Shown: piece after piece, positions 53,011 through 60,995 of the stretch
Numbering within the stretch: the stretch's first letter is position 1
How the letters are laid out: each line of letters starts with the position of its first letter
Assembly: GCF_000723885.1 (NCBI RefSeq)
Contig: NZ_CCDG010000011.1
Coordinates: 124,001-188,000 of the forward strand
DNA from: Paenibacillus camerounensis
GTDB taxonomy: Bacteria; Bacillota; Bacilli; Paenibacillales; Paenibacillaceae
Direction of reading: 5' to 3'
DNA: 64,000 bases
The notes under the pieces: model-generated
Database searches by the model: none
Told to the model about the DNA's origin: nothing
Seen by the model: only the letters and a program-made list of their open reading frames with translations
Translations under genes and position numbers: made by a program

Positions 53011-54030
53011 ATGAAGCTGTTTTTGCAGGAACAGACACCGCTTATTATCATTTATCTGGCCCAACTGCTGATCATCTCTCTTGTATACCGGCTGGACGGC
53101 GGCAGTGCAGTGGAGGTTAGCCTGTACGCTGCACTGCTGAGCACATGCCTGCTGGCGGCCTATTTAGCCTACCGTTACATCTCGAACCGTACCTTTTATG
53201 AACGGCTGCAGACCCCGCCCGGCACACTGAACGAATCGGGTGGCCCGGCCCAAAGCTCACCGCTGGCCGATAGCCTGCGCAATCTGCTGACCCGTCAGTT
53301 CCAGCTCTATCAGAACGATCTGCACAGCTACCGCCACAAGCTGGAGGAGCATATTCATTTCATCAACCAGTGGGTGCACAGCATGAAGACGCCGCTGTCT
53401 GTCATCCATCTGATCATCCAGGATAAGGACGGACCGCCGTTTACGGCGATCAGCGATGAGCTGGACCGGCTGAAGAAGGGGCTGGACACCGTACTGTATA
53501 CTGCAAGGCTGGATACGTTCGAGCATGATTTTTACGTTGAACAGCTGAAGCTGGAGGAGGTGGTGCGCAGCGTGACGTCTGAGCAGAAAAGACTGTTTAT
53601 CCGCAAGCGTGTCTTCCCGGCAATCAGCATAGAGAGCGGGCTCACGATTACTTCAGACGAGAAGTGGCTCGGATTCGTGCTGACCCAGCTGATTACGAAT
53701 GCGCTCAGGTACACGGTTGAGGAAGGGAGATTCGTTCATTTTCACGGCTATACTGCAGCGCAGGGACAGGCGGTGCTTGAGGTGCGCGATGAAGGGGTGG
53801 GTATTCCGCCCGGTGACCTGCCGCGGGTGTTCGATGCTTATTTTACCGGGGTGAACGGACGCACATTTCAGGAATCAACAGGGATGGGACTGTATCTGGT
53901 GAAGCAGATCTGCGGTAAGCTGGGGCATAGGGCGGAGATTTCCTCTGAGGCAGGGCAGGGTACGGCGGTACGGATTATTTTTTCGGGCTCGGGGGCAGCC
54001 GGTAGCGCAGAATCAGCAGCACAACAGTAG
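53011..54030 (+). CDS. bceS: Intramembrane-sensing histidine kinase, BceS type
   Basis: 339 residues. Two membrane helices with almost no outer loop (LIIIYLAQLLIISLVYRL and YAALLSTCLLAAYLAYRYI) fit the intramembrane-sensing group. The H-box FINQWVHSMKTPLSVIHLI carries the phosphorylated His. The ATPase part has ITNALRYT, DEGVGIPP and GMGLYLVKQI. ATG 53011 directly follows the regulator stop. Such kinases depend on a BceAB transporter to sense peptide antibiotics. The last 56 bases overlap the convergent SemiSWEET gene. Confidence 0.9.
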   Translation: MKLFLQEQTPLIIIYLAQLLIISLVYRLDGGSAVEVSLYAALLSTCLLAAYLAYRYISNRTFYERLQTPPGTLNESGGPAQSSPLADSLRNLLTRQFQLYQNDLHSYRHKLEEHIHFINQWVHSMKTPLSVIHLIIQDKDGPPFTAISDELDRLKKGLDTVLYTARLDTFEHDFYVEQLKLEEVVRSVTSEQKRLFIRKRVFPAISIESGLTITSDEKWLGFVLTQLITNALRYTVEEGRFVHFHGYTAAQGQAVLEVRDEGVGIPPGDLPRVFDAYFTGVNGRTFQESTGMGLYLVKQICGKLGHRAEISSEAGQGTAVRIIFSGSGAAGSAESAAQQ

Positions 54031-54259
54031 AGACAACGGCCAGCGATAACGTATTGGTGATGAGAAAAGCCAGCCCCGTCCCGTCAGCGGCCAGCCTGAG
54101 TGCATAAGCCTCCATCAGTCCGATACCCAGCAGCATCAGCAGGTAGGCTTTGAGACTCAAGTCAGACACTGACTTCGTTCTTATAATCTGAATAATCTGC
54201 GGAATCCAGCCCACAGACAGAATTATGCCGCCAAGCAGCTGCATCAGCGCAAACAGCAT
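53975..54259 (-). CDS. SemiSWEET/PQ-loop family membrane protein
   Basis: 94 residues with three membrane helices, the size of bacterial SemiSWEET sugar transporters that work as dimers. The PQ motif appears in LSVGWIPQIIQIIRTKSVSD. ATG 54259 is used because GGAGG lies 7 bases upstream. Its 3' end overlaps that of the kinase gene by 56 bp. Its substrate is not known, and PQ-loop proteins also move amino acids or lipids. Confidence 0.8.
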   Translation of the reverse strand: MLFALMQLLGGIILSVGWIPQIIQIIRTKSVSDLSLKAYLLMLLGIGLMEAYALRLAADGTGLAFLITNTLSLAVVSTVVLLILRYRLPPSPKK

Positions 54260-54426
54260 GCTCACACCTCCAGGTTTATCATTTTCTTATACGTTGTATG
54301 TTGTAGCGGGCGGATAGGTGACAGCTTATGATTCAGATGACTAGTCACACTGATTAGAAGACAAGCCGGCCGGACTTTACAACGGAGAAATTGGGCGCCT
54401 GAAGGTGTTAGCATAGCTAGCCGCAT

Positions 54427-54472
54427 AACAAAGACCCCCGCTGACCAATATGGTACAACGGGGGTCTTTGTT
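54427..54472. terminator. Bidirectional terminator
   Basis: AACAAAGACCCCCG (54427-54440) pairs with CGGGGGTCTTTGTT (54459-54472). It ends the minus-strand MarR transcript. Confidence 0.85.
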
Positions 54473-54513
54473 GTGACGGGGGCCGGAAATGCCCCGCATA
54501 AGGCGGCAGCAGA

Positions 54514-54957
54514 CTATTGCTGCTGCCCCAGCCGTGCAAGCTGCTCCAGCAGCTGTGCAGCTTCGCTATGCGGAAAAGCCTCCGCCAGCACCTCGCTTAC
54601 AGTTATCCGCGCCCGGTCCACCTTGCTCTGCCCGATCGCTGTCAGTGAAGTATAGATGCTGCGGCGGTCATTATCGCAGTTCTTCCGCTCCAGCGCTCCG
54701 CAGCCTTTGGCCTCAAAGCGGCTGACCAGCCGCGAAACTGCGCTCTGGCTGAGTCCGACCATGGACTCCAGCTGCTGCAGCCGCAGCTTCTTCTCCGGAG
54801 CCTCGGACAGAAACAGCAGCAGGTAAAACTCCTTGAGCGACAGCTGAAAGTTCTCCTGCAGACGAACTTCAAGCTCATTCGCTACATTCATCTGTATATG
54901 GGTCAGAGACAACCAGCTGGTAATCAGGTCATCCTCCAGATTCTTCTTCATCTGCAT
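54514..54957 (-). CDS. MarR family regulator
   Basis: 147 residues. The winged helix comprises LRLQQLESMVGLSQSAVSRL and a wing with DNDRRSIYTSLTAIGQ. The start ATG 54957 lies 6 bases after GGGAG; others at 54975 and 54951 are possible. It lies 137 bp after the flavin reductase gene on the same strand. A clean palindrome at 56214-56229 upstream of that gene may be its target. Confidence 0.85.
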   Translation of the reverse strand: MQMKKNLEDDLITSWLSLTHIQMNVANELEVRLQENFQLSLKEFYLLLFLSEAPEKKLRLQQLESMVGLSQSAVSRLVSRFEAKGCGALERKNCDNDRRSIYTSLTAIGQSKVDRARITVSEVLAEAFPHSEAAQLLEQLARLGQQQ

Positions 54958-55094
54958 AATCCTCTCCCGGTGCATGCCGGCGCATGAAATTAGTTAAAAT
55001 CCATTATACCATTATCACCCCGGCGGTTGCGAGAAAAGAAGCCGGCCAGCCTGAAAGCTGCACGATCCATTACTCTCAGCTCTTATCTGACGGT

Positions 55095-56132
55095 TTAGTT
55101 ATTGACCCGGGGAAATCCGAACGTATACTGCTTCGGAATACCTGCATCCTTGCCCAGCTGTACGCCTGCTTCCAGCGTCCAGTAAGGATTTCGGAGCATG
55201 CCGCGTCCGACAGCTACCAGATCCGCCTCTTCATTGCCGATAACCGCATTGGCCAGTGCGGCTTCATCAAGCCGGCCTACTGCAATAACGGGAACATTCA
55301 GTTCCTGCTTGAATGCCCGGGCCAGCGGCACCTGATAGGCGGCATGAGTACCCGGTCTGCCCGAAGCGGCAATGGCCCCTTCTCCGCCGGCGCTGATATG
55401 GAAAATATCCGCTCCGGCTTCCTTATAAGCCGCACCGATATTCAGGCTTTCTGTAAGCCCGTAGCCGCCCTCGACATATTCCTGGGCAGAGATGCGCATA
55501 ATGAGCGGCATGCCTTCCGGCATTTCCTGCTTCACGGCAGCAATTACCTCTTTGCCGAACAAGGTGAGATCCTGTCCGTATTCATCAGTTCTGCGGTTGG
55601 TGAGCGGCGAATGGAACTGGTGAATCAGATAGCCGTGGGCGCCGTGCAGCTCGATGACATCGAAGCCGGCCTTTACGGCACGTTGTACACCAGCCTGGAA
55701 TTTGCCGACCATATCCTTCACTTCCGCTGTTGTCAGCTCGCGGGGGGTCTTGGATTTATCATCGAACGGAATAGGGGAAGAGGATACCGGAACAGCAGCA
55801 TCTTCAGCCTTGCGTCCGGCATGGGCTATCTGGATGCCAACTTTCGCGCCATAGGCGTGGCAGGCGTCAACAATACGGGCAAGGGCAGGGATGTGTTCAT
55901 CTGACCAGATGCCCAGATCATAATCCGTAATACGGCCGTCAGGCTCGATATCGGTCATTTCTATAATAATTAGTCCGGTGCCGCCGACGGCACGGCTTAC
56001 ATAGTGGTTATAATGCCAGTCTGTAGCAATTCCGTCCTTTGCCGTTACAGAATACTGGCACATAGGAGGCAGAACTACGCGGTTCTTCAGCTTCAAATCC
56101 ATCAATTCATACGGGGTGAACAAGTCTTTCAT
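55095..56132 (-). CDS. namA: NADPH dehydrogenase of the Old Yellow Enzyme family (NamA/YqjM-like)
   Basis: 345 residues, typical for the YqjM subgroup. The flavin-binding start (RVVLPPMCQYSVTAKDG), the active-site pair in HGAHGYLIHQFHSPLTNRR and the C-terminal GNEEADLVAVGRGMLRNP are all seen. It reduces activated C=C bonds and nitro groups with NADPH and FMN. Cys in PMCQYS is the residue that tunes flavin potential in YqjM. Context and a palindromic site suggest induction by electrophiles through MarR. Confidence 0.93.
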   Translation of the reverse strand: MKDLFTPYELMDLKLKNRVVLPPMCQYSVTAKDGIATDWHYNHYVSRAVGGTGLIIIEMTDIEPDGRITDYDLGIWSDEHIPALARIVDACHAYGAKVGIQIAHAGRKAEDAAVPVSSSPIPFDDKSKTPRELTTAEVKDMVGKFQAGVQRAVKAGFDVIELHGAHGYLIHQFHSPLTNRRTDEYGQDLTLFGKEVIAAVKQEMPEGMPLIMRISAQEYVEGGYGLTESLNIGAAYKEAGADIFHISAGGEGAIAASGRPGTHAAYQVPLARAFKQELNVPVIAVGRLDEAALANAVIGNEEADLVAVGRGMLRNPYWTLEAGVQLGKDAGIPKQYTFGFPRVNN

Positions 56133-56213
56133 TTGTATCTCTCCTTGGCAGAGTGCCTGAATTTGGCATGCTGTATGTAAACGGAAGGGTCATTATTATC
56201 CGTTAATTAATAA

Positions 56214-56229
56214 ATGCATGCTCATGCAT
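56214..56229 (-). promoter_or_regulatory. Palindromic operator before namA
   Basis: ATGCATG-CT-CATGCAT is a perfect 7-bp-arm palindrome 82 bp before the namA start, in a TAATTAATAAA context. A MarR-type repressor is the likely binder. Confidence 0.6.
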
Positions 56230-56272
56230 ATAAATATAGGCGGCTCAGCTGAGAATGTCAACCCTTGCTTGC

Positions 56273-56337
56273 TTACAATAATGTAAGGTGACTGTAAGTT
56301 TCAGAAATAGCACCGGGTGTTAACACTTTGTATAATA
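56273..56337 (+). promoter_or_regulatory. BceR-type box and promoter of the ABC operon
   Basis: TTACA-ATAA-TGTAA (56273-56286) matches the TNACA-N4-TGTAA form known for BceR-like regulators, and a half site CTGTAAG follows at 56292-56298. TATAAT lies at 56332-56337 with no recognisable -35 box, as expected for an activator-dependent promoter. Confidence 0.7.
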
Positions 56338-56371
56338 AAACCAATCTAAAAGACGTAAGGAGCGGAAGCAC

Positions 56372-57142
56372 TTGCCCCTGTTAGACGTACACAATCTATC
56401 CAAAATATATGAGGGCAAGGTATCGACCCAGGCGCTGAACCATATCCGCTTTGCTGTAGAGAAGGGGGAATTCGTCGGTATAATGGGACCTTCCGGCAGC
56501 GGCAAAACAACACTGCTCAACGTCATCGCCACTATCGATGAGCCTACCTCGGGTGAAGTTATGATCGGCGGACGTGATCCGAATAAGCTGGACCGTAATG
56601 CGAAGGCTTTGTTCAGACGCAAGGAGCTGGGCTTCGTCTTTCAGCAGTTCAATCTGCTGGATACCCTCACCGCCGGGGAGAACATTATTCTCCCGCTAAC
56701 CCTGGCCGGAGTACCGGTTCCGGAGATGGAGCGCCGGCTGCAGGAGGCGGCGGCCAGACTGGATATCCTGCCGCTGCTGGGGAAACGGACCTTTGAGCTG
56801 TCAGGAGGCCAGACACAGCGGGTGGCCATTGCCAGGGCGATGATTCACCGCCCTTCGCTGATTCTGGCTGATGAGCCGACGGGCAGCCTGGATTCCAAAA
56901 CGGCAGGTGAAGTTATGGGCCTGCTGGCTGAGGTGAATGAAGCAGAAGGAGCCACTGTACTGATGGTTACGCATGATGCGGTGGCGGCCAGCTTCTGCCA
57001 CCGTGTTATTTTTATCAAAGACGGGCGCTTCTACAGTGAGATGTACCGCGGCAGCAGCAGAGCAGCCTTTTTCCAGAATATTATCGACATGCTGTCGCTG
57101 CTGGGAGGAGCTTCCCATGACCTTTCGCCAATTCGCCTATAG
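56372..57142 (+). CDS. bceA: Bce-type ABC transporter ATPase
   Basis: 256 residues. Walker A GPSGSGKTTLLN, Q-loop FVFQQFNLLDTL, signature LSGGQTQRVAIARA (with the unusual QT in place of QQ) and Walker B LILADEPTGSLDS are present. The start is TTG 56372 after AAGGAGCGG. Its end overlaps the permease start by 26 bp. Together they would remove or detach peptide antibiotics from lipid carriers. Confidence 0.93.
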   Translation: MPLLDVHNLSKIYEGKVSTQALNHIRFAVEKGEFVGIMGPSGSGKTTLLNVIATIDEPTSGEVMIGGRDPNKLDRNAKALFRRKELGFVFQQFNLLDTLTAGENIILPLTLAGVPVPEMERRLQEAAARLDILPLLGKRTFELSGGQTQRVAIARAMIHRPSLILADEPTGSLDSKTAGEVMGLLAEVNEAEGATVLMVTHDAVAASFCHRVIFIKDGRFYSEMYRGSSRAAFFQNIIDMLSLLGGASHDLSPIRL

Positions 57143-59066
57143 GAACGTCACACGTAACAAACGCAAATACGCCGCTTACTTTGTCTGCAGCTCCTTTTCC
57201 GTAATGATTTTCTTCCTGTGTGCCTTGTTTATTTTTCATCCGGCCATTTCAGGGGATCTGATTCTCAGCACGGCAGCTGATACGATGCTTGCAGCAGAGG
57301 CGATTATCTTTGTTTTCTCCTCGCTGTTCGTTCTGGTCTCCGTTGGTTCTTTTTTGCAGTCGCGCAAGCTGGAGTTCGGTCTCCTGCTGATGCACGGTAT
57401 GACAAAGGCCCAGCTGAACACAATGGTATTCCTGGAAAATATGATGATTGGCGGCTCGGCTATCCTGAGCGGAACCCTGCTGGGTATGCTGCTCGGCAAG
57501 CTGTTCCTGATGATCGGGGCGGGGTTGCTCGGAATTGATCCTTTGAAATTTTATTTTTCCTGGCAGGCGCTTTTACTGACCATCAGCAGCTTCGCTCTGC
57601 TGTTTATCCTCATATCCCTAATCACATTTGTGCTGATCGGGCAGGATTCCCCGCGTATCCTGTTTCACGGCGGAACCAGGGCAGAGCAGACGCCGCGGAT
57701 CTCCCCGCTGCCGGCTGCTGCCTCAGCGCTGCTGCTGCTGGGAGGATACGCCCTTGCAGCCTCGGCATCTGCAGTCTCCGTAGAGGTGATTATGCTCCCG
57801 GTCGTTGCCATTACAGTTGCCGGAACCTATCTGTTCTACACACAGCTAAGCCTGTATATCGCAAATGTCCTTCGCCGTATGCGGCGGTTCTACTGGCACA
57901 AGACCAATCTGATCATGCTCTCAGGCCTGTCCTACCGCTGGAAGGCAAACGGGCGGATGTTTTTCATGGTGACGATTGTGTCCGCGGTATCCTTTACCTC
58001 CGTAGGTGTGTTTGCGTCCATCCATACACTGTCCAGGGAGCTGCAGCTGGATTATCCGGCTGCCGTAGGTTATGTGGCCAAGGCCAATCAAGCCGGCTAT
58101 AGACCCGAAGCTGACCTGCAGGGAATCCGGAATGAGCTGGAGCGCCTCGGGCTGCCCTATGAAACGCTGACGCTTCCGGTAAAATACGCAAAGGTTACTT
58201 CGCAGACCGGGCCGGACCGCACCTTCCTGCTTCCGCTGATTGCTTATACCGGCTATATGCAGGCACTGGAAAAAGCCGGATTTGTGTCCGCAGAGCAGCC
58301 GCCGGAGAACTATGAGGGGCTGGTCATGATCGGCTCCCAGCGCGACCGCAGCTTAACTGAAAGCCGGGTAAAGGCGGTATACACCTTGGAGCAGGGGATA
58401 GAGATCACGGAAGCCGGTTATACCGGGCATGTCCCGATTGCCGAATATCTGCTGCCTGAGCTTGACGGCAGAGACGGTGGCGATTTCAGCGGAATGGTTG
58501 TCAATGACAGCCTGTTCCAGGCAATTACAGCAGTGTATACCGACAGCTATACCGGCTTCTATGTTGAAGATTTCCCGCTGACCTCAGGTATTGCAAGCAC
58601 ACTCAGCGGCAAGGGGAAGGTAAGCTATGAGAGTGCTTCTCCATATGCGGTAGTGGTCAGCGGTACATTGTTTGAAATTCAAAAAATCCTCTACAGTACC
58701 ATGCTGTTCGCTTCCCTGCTGGTCGGTACCGTCTTCTTCATTGCCGCAGGCAGCTTCTTATATTTCCGGCTCTATACGGACCTGGATCATGACCGGCAGC
58801 AGTACTCCACTTTGTCAAAAATGGGCCTGACCGACCGGGAGCTGGACCGTTCCGTCACTCTTCAGCTCGCACTGATGTTCTTTATTCCTGTCGGTATAGC
58901 CATGCTTCACTGCCTGTTTGCTTTTATCGCCTTGCAGCGGCTGTTCTACCTGTCCATTGCCGCCGAAACAGGCGCGGTGCTGGCCGGATACCTGGCGGCG
59001 CAGGGGTTGTATTTCTTTCTGATCAGAGGACGTTATCTGCGCAACCTCAAAAAAAATCTCATCTGA
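57117..59066 (+). CDS. bceB: Bce-type ABC transporter permease (FtsX fold)
   Basis: 649 residues, as usual for BceB. The start MTFRQFAYRNVTRNKRKYAA is typical. About ten membrane segments are seen, and a large outer domain of roughly 200 residues lies between segments 7 and 8 (about residues 310-515), the part that contacts the antibiotic-lipid complex and the kinase. ATG 57117 is used because GGGAGGAG lies upstream. It probably signals to the BceS kinase. Confidence 0.93.
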   Translation: MTFRQFAYRNVTRNKRKYAAYFVCSSFSVMIFFLCALFIFHPAISGDLILSTAADTMLAAEAIIFVFSSLFVLVSVGSFLQSRKLEFGLLLMHGMTKAQLNTMVFLENMMIGGSAILSGTLLGMLLGKLFLMIGAGLLGIDPLKFYFSWQALLLTISSFALLFILISLITFVLIGQDSPRILFHGGTRAEQTPRISPLPAAASALLLLGGYALAASASAVSVEVIMLPVVAITVAGTYLFYTQLSLYIANVLRRMRRFYWHKTNLIMLSGLSYRWKANGRMFFMVTIVSAVSFTSVGVFASIHTLSRELQLDYPAAVGYVAKANQAGYRPEADLQGIRNELERLGLPYETLTLPVKYAKVTSQTGPDRTFLLPLIAYTGYMQALEKAGFVSAEQPPENYEGLVMIGSQRDRSLTESRVKAVYTLEQGIEITEAGYTGHVPIAEYLLPELDGRDGGDFSGMVVNDSLFQAITAVYTDSYTGFYVEDFPLTSGIASTLSGKGKVSYESASPYAVVVSGTLFEIQKILYSTMLFASLLVGTVFFIAAGSFLYFRLYTDLDHDRQQYSTLSKMGLTDRELDRSVTLQLALMFFIPVGIAMLHCLFAFIALQRLFYLSIAAETGAVLAGYLAAQGLYFFLIRGRYLRNLKKNLI

Positions 59067-59083
59067 AAGCGGAGGACCCCACA

Positions 59084-59719
59084 ATGAAAACCTGGATTAC
59101 AGACTTTATGGAGCAGTTCGGCTATCTCGGCATTATGTTGATGCTTGCCTTTGAGAATATCTTTCCGCCGATTCCGTCGGAAATTATTCTGCCGTTCGGC
59201 GGATTCATGACAACAACCTCGGATATGACCATTCCAGGGGTGCTGATTGCCGCAACCGCCGGCTCTCTGCTCGGAGCTGTCGTACTGTACTGGGTCGGCC
59301 GGCTGCTGGATGTAAGCAGGCTGGAGCGTATTGTGGAGCGCTGGGGCGGATGGCTGCGGATCAGCGCCAAGGATATCCGGCGGGCGGATGCGTGGTTTGA
59401 TAAATATGGCTACTGGACTGTTCTGTTCTGCCGGATGATTCCACTCGTCCGCAGCCTGATTTCTATACCGGCCGGAATGTCGGGGATGAAATTCGGCCAG
59501 TTCATGCTGTTCACTACGATCGGTACACTGGGCTGGAACACGCTGCTTATCCTGCTCGGTGCAGCACTGGGTGAGTCATGGGAAGACATTGCCGGTTATA
59601 TGGATACGTACTCGAATGTTGTTTATATTGCGCTTGCCGCAGGGATGGTTCTATTGGGGATTTTATTTTTCCGCAGACGGCAGGCTGCCGGCAAAGCAAG
59701 CAGCCAGACCACAAAATAA
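59084..59719 (+). CDS. DedA family membrane protein
   Basis: 211 residues with about five membrane or re-entrant segments. The motifs ENIFPPIPSEIILPFGGF and FCRMIPLVRSLISIPAGMSG hold the conserved acidic and Arg residues of DedA proteins. Some relatives (UptA) return undecaprenyl phosphate across the membrane. It lies 17 bp after the transporter and 12 bp before uppP, so a role in the lipid-carrier cycle is likely here. AAAGCGGAGGA precedes the ATG. Confidence 0.9.
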   Translation: MKTWITDFMEQFGYLGIMLMLAFENIFPPIPSEIILPFGGFMTTTSDMTIPGVLIAATAGSLLGAVVLYWVGRLLDVSRLERIVERWGGWLRISAKDIRRADAWFDKYGYWTVLFCRMIPLVRSLISIPAGMSGMKFGQFMLFTTIGTLGWNTLLILLGAALGESWEDIAGYMDTYSNVVYIALAAGMVLLGILFFRRRQAAGKASSQTTK

Positions 59720-59731
59720 GGAGGAAGAGAC

Positions 59732-60592
59732 ATGGAGCTGCTAACTATTATCAAAGCCATTATTCTCGGTATCGTAGAAGGACTGACTGAATTTGCTCCG
59801 GTTTCCTCCACCGGCCATATGATCATTGTGGATGACATGTGGCTGAAATCGCAGGAGTTCCTGGGAAAATATACAGCCAACACATTCAAGGTTGTAATCC
59901 AGCTGGGATCGATTCTTGCCGTGGTCATTATTTTCTACAAAAGATTTATTGATCTGCTCGGCCTGAAGCGGTTCAGCCGTAAAGAAATGACTGCTGTACC
60001 TGACGGTGTGCCGCAGGTAGAGACTGAAGGCCGCCTGAAGCTGGGCCAGGTTCTTGTCGGACTCATTCCTGCAGGAGTGTTCGGCCTGCTGTTTGAGGAT
60101 TACATTGATGAACATCTGTTTTCTACCTCGACGGTGCTGATCGGACTGGTCGTCGGAGCTGTCTTTATGATTATTGCGGACCGTTTTGCACCTAGAAAAG
60201 TAAAAACAGAAACGGTCGACCAGATTACATACCGTCAGGCGCTGTCAGTCGGCCTTATACAGTGTGTCTCGCTCTGGCCGGGCTTTTCCCGCTCCGGCTC
60301 AACCATCTCCGGCGGTGTATTGCTGGGGATGAGCCACCGTGCTGCCGCAGACTTCACGTTTATTATGGCTGTGCCGATTATGGCCGGAGCGAGCCTGATC
60401 TCACTGATTAAAAACTGGCAGTACTTTACACTGGATGCACTGCCGTTTTTCATCGCCGGCTTCATCAGCGCCTTTCTGTTCGCGCTGCTGTCCATGCGCT
60501 TCTTCCTGAAGCTGATCAACCGGATTAAGCTGCTGCCGTTTGCAATCTACCGGATTGTACTGGCTGCCGTGGTCTATCTGGTCTGGTTCTAA
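59732..60592 (+). CDS. uppP: Undecaprenyl-diphosphatase
   Basis: 286 residues. The two active-site blocks are GIVEGLTEFAPVSSTGHM (residues 13-30, with the conserved Glu and His29) and WPGFSRSGSTISGGVLLGM. It removes a phosphate from undecaprenyl pyrophosphate to regenerate the cell-wall lipid carrier, and gives bacitracin resistance when raised. GGAGGAAG precedes the ATG. Confidence 0.96.
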   Translation: MELLTIIKAIILGIVEGLTEFAPVSSTGHMIIVDDMWLKSQEFLGKYTANTFKVVIQLGSILAVVIIFYKRFIDLLGLKRFSRKEMTAVPDGVPQVETEGRLKLGQVLVGLIPAGVFGLLFEDYIDEHLFSTSTVLIGLVVGAVFMIIADRFAPRKVKTETVDQITYRQALSVGLIQCVSLWPGFSRSGSTISGGVLLGMSHRAAADFTFIMAVPIMAGASLISLIKNWQYFTLDALPFFIAGFISAFLFALLSMRFFLKLINRIKLLPFAIYRIVLAAVVYLVWF

Positions 60593-60641
60593 GCAGCCTG
60601 TCAGGCTGTATCCATAAACCGAATTTATAGCAGGCTGCCGG

Positions 60642-60684
60642 AAGCGGCGGCTCCTCCCGGGAAAGGGCAGGAGCCGCCGCTTTT
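60642..60684 (+). terminator. Terminator of the Bce/DedA/UppP operon
   Basis: AAGCGGCGGCTCCT pairs with AGGAGCCGCCGCTT (14 bp), followed by TTTTG. Confidence 0.9.
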
Positions 60685-60995
60685 GTGCGGTTTACCTGCG
60701 GTTTCCGGCGGTTATGGATGCCGCTGGCAGGACTGGGAAGCAGGAAGCCTGCAATGGCAGAATAGCCGCACCGGGACTTAGCGGTATCAGTTATAGGGAA
60801 AGCGTATAGCCGGAAAGTGATAAAGCTGTTGCGGGCAGACCCTGCGGTTCAGTATGATTGCAGCAGATCAGATGTGCAGCAGCGGCGGAGCTAACCGGCC
60901 GGACTGCCCGGTAGATAATCGGGCTGTTTACATTATTATCTGCCCACATCGCATAACAACGATAATAAACTATATGAAATCAGGAGTGAATCATA
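60685..60995 (+). other. Upstream region of metE, no known riboswitch seen
   Basis: I looked for the conserved parts of SAM-I, cobalamin and T-box leaders and did not find them. AGATAAT and ATTATCT flank GGGCTG near 60913-60942 and may form a hairpin. TTTACA lies at 60927-60932 but no well-spaced -10 was found. Confidence 0.4.

Noticed and set aside
60685..60995. SAM or cobalamin riboswitch before metE
   Set aside because: The conserved core sequences of these leaders were not found on reading; a covariance search would settle it.
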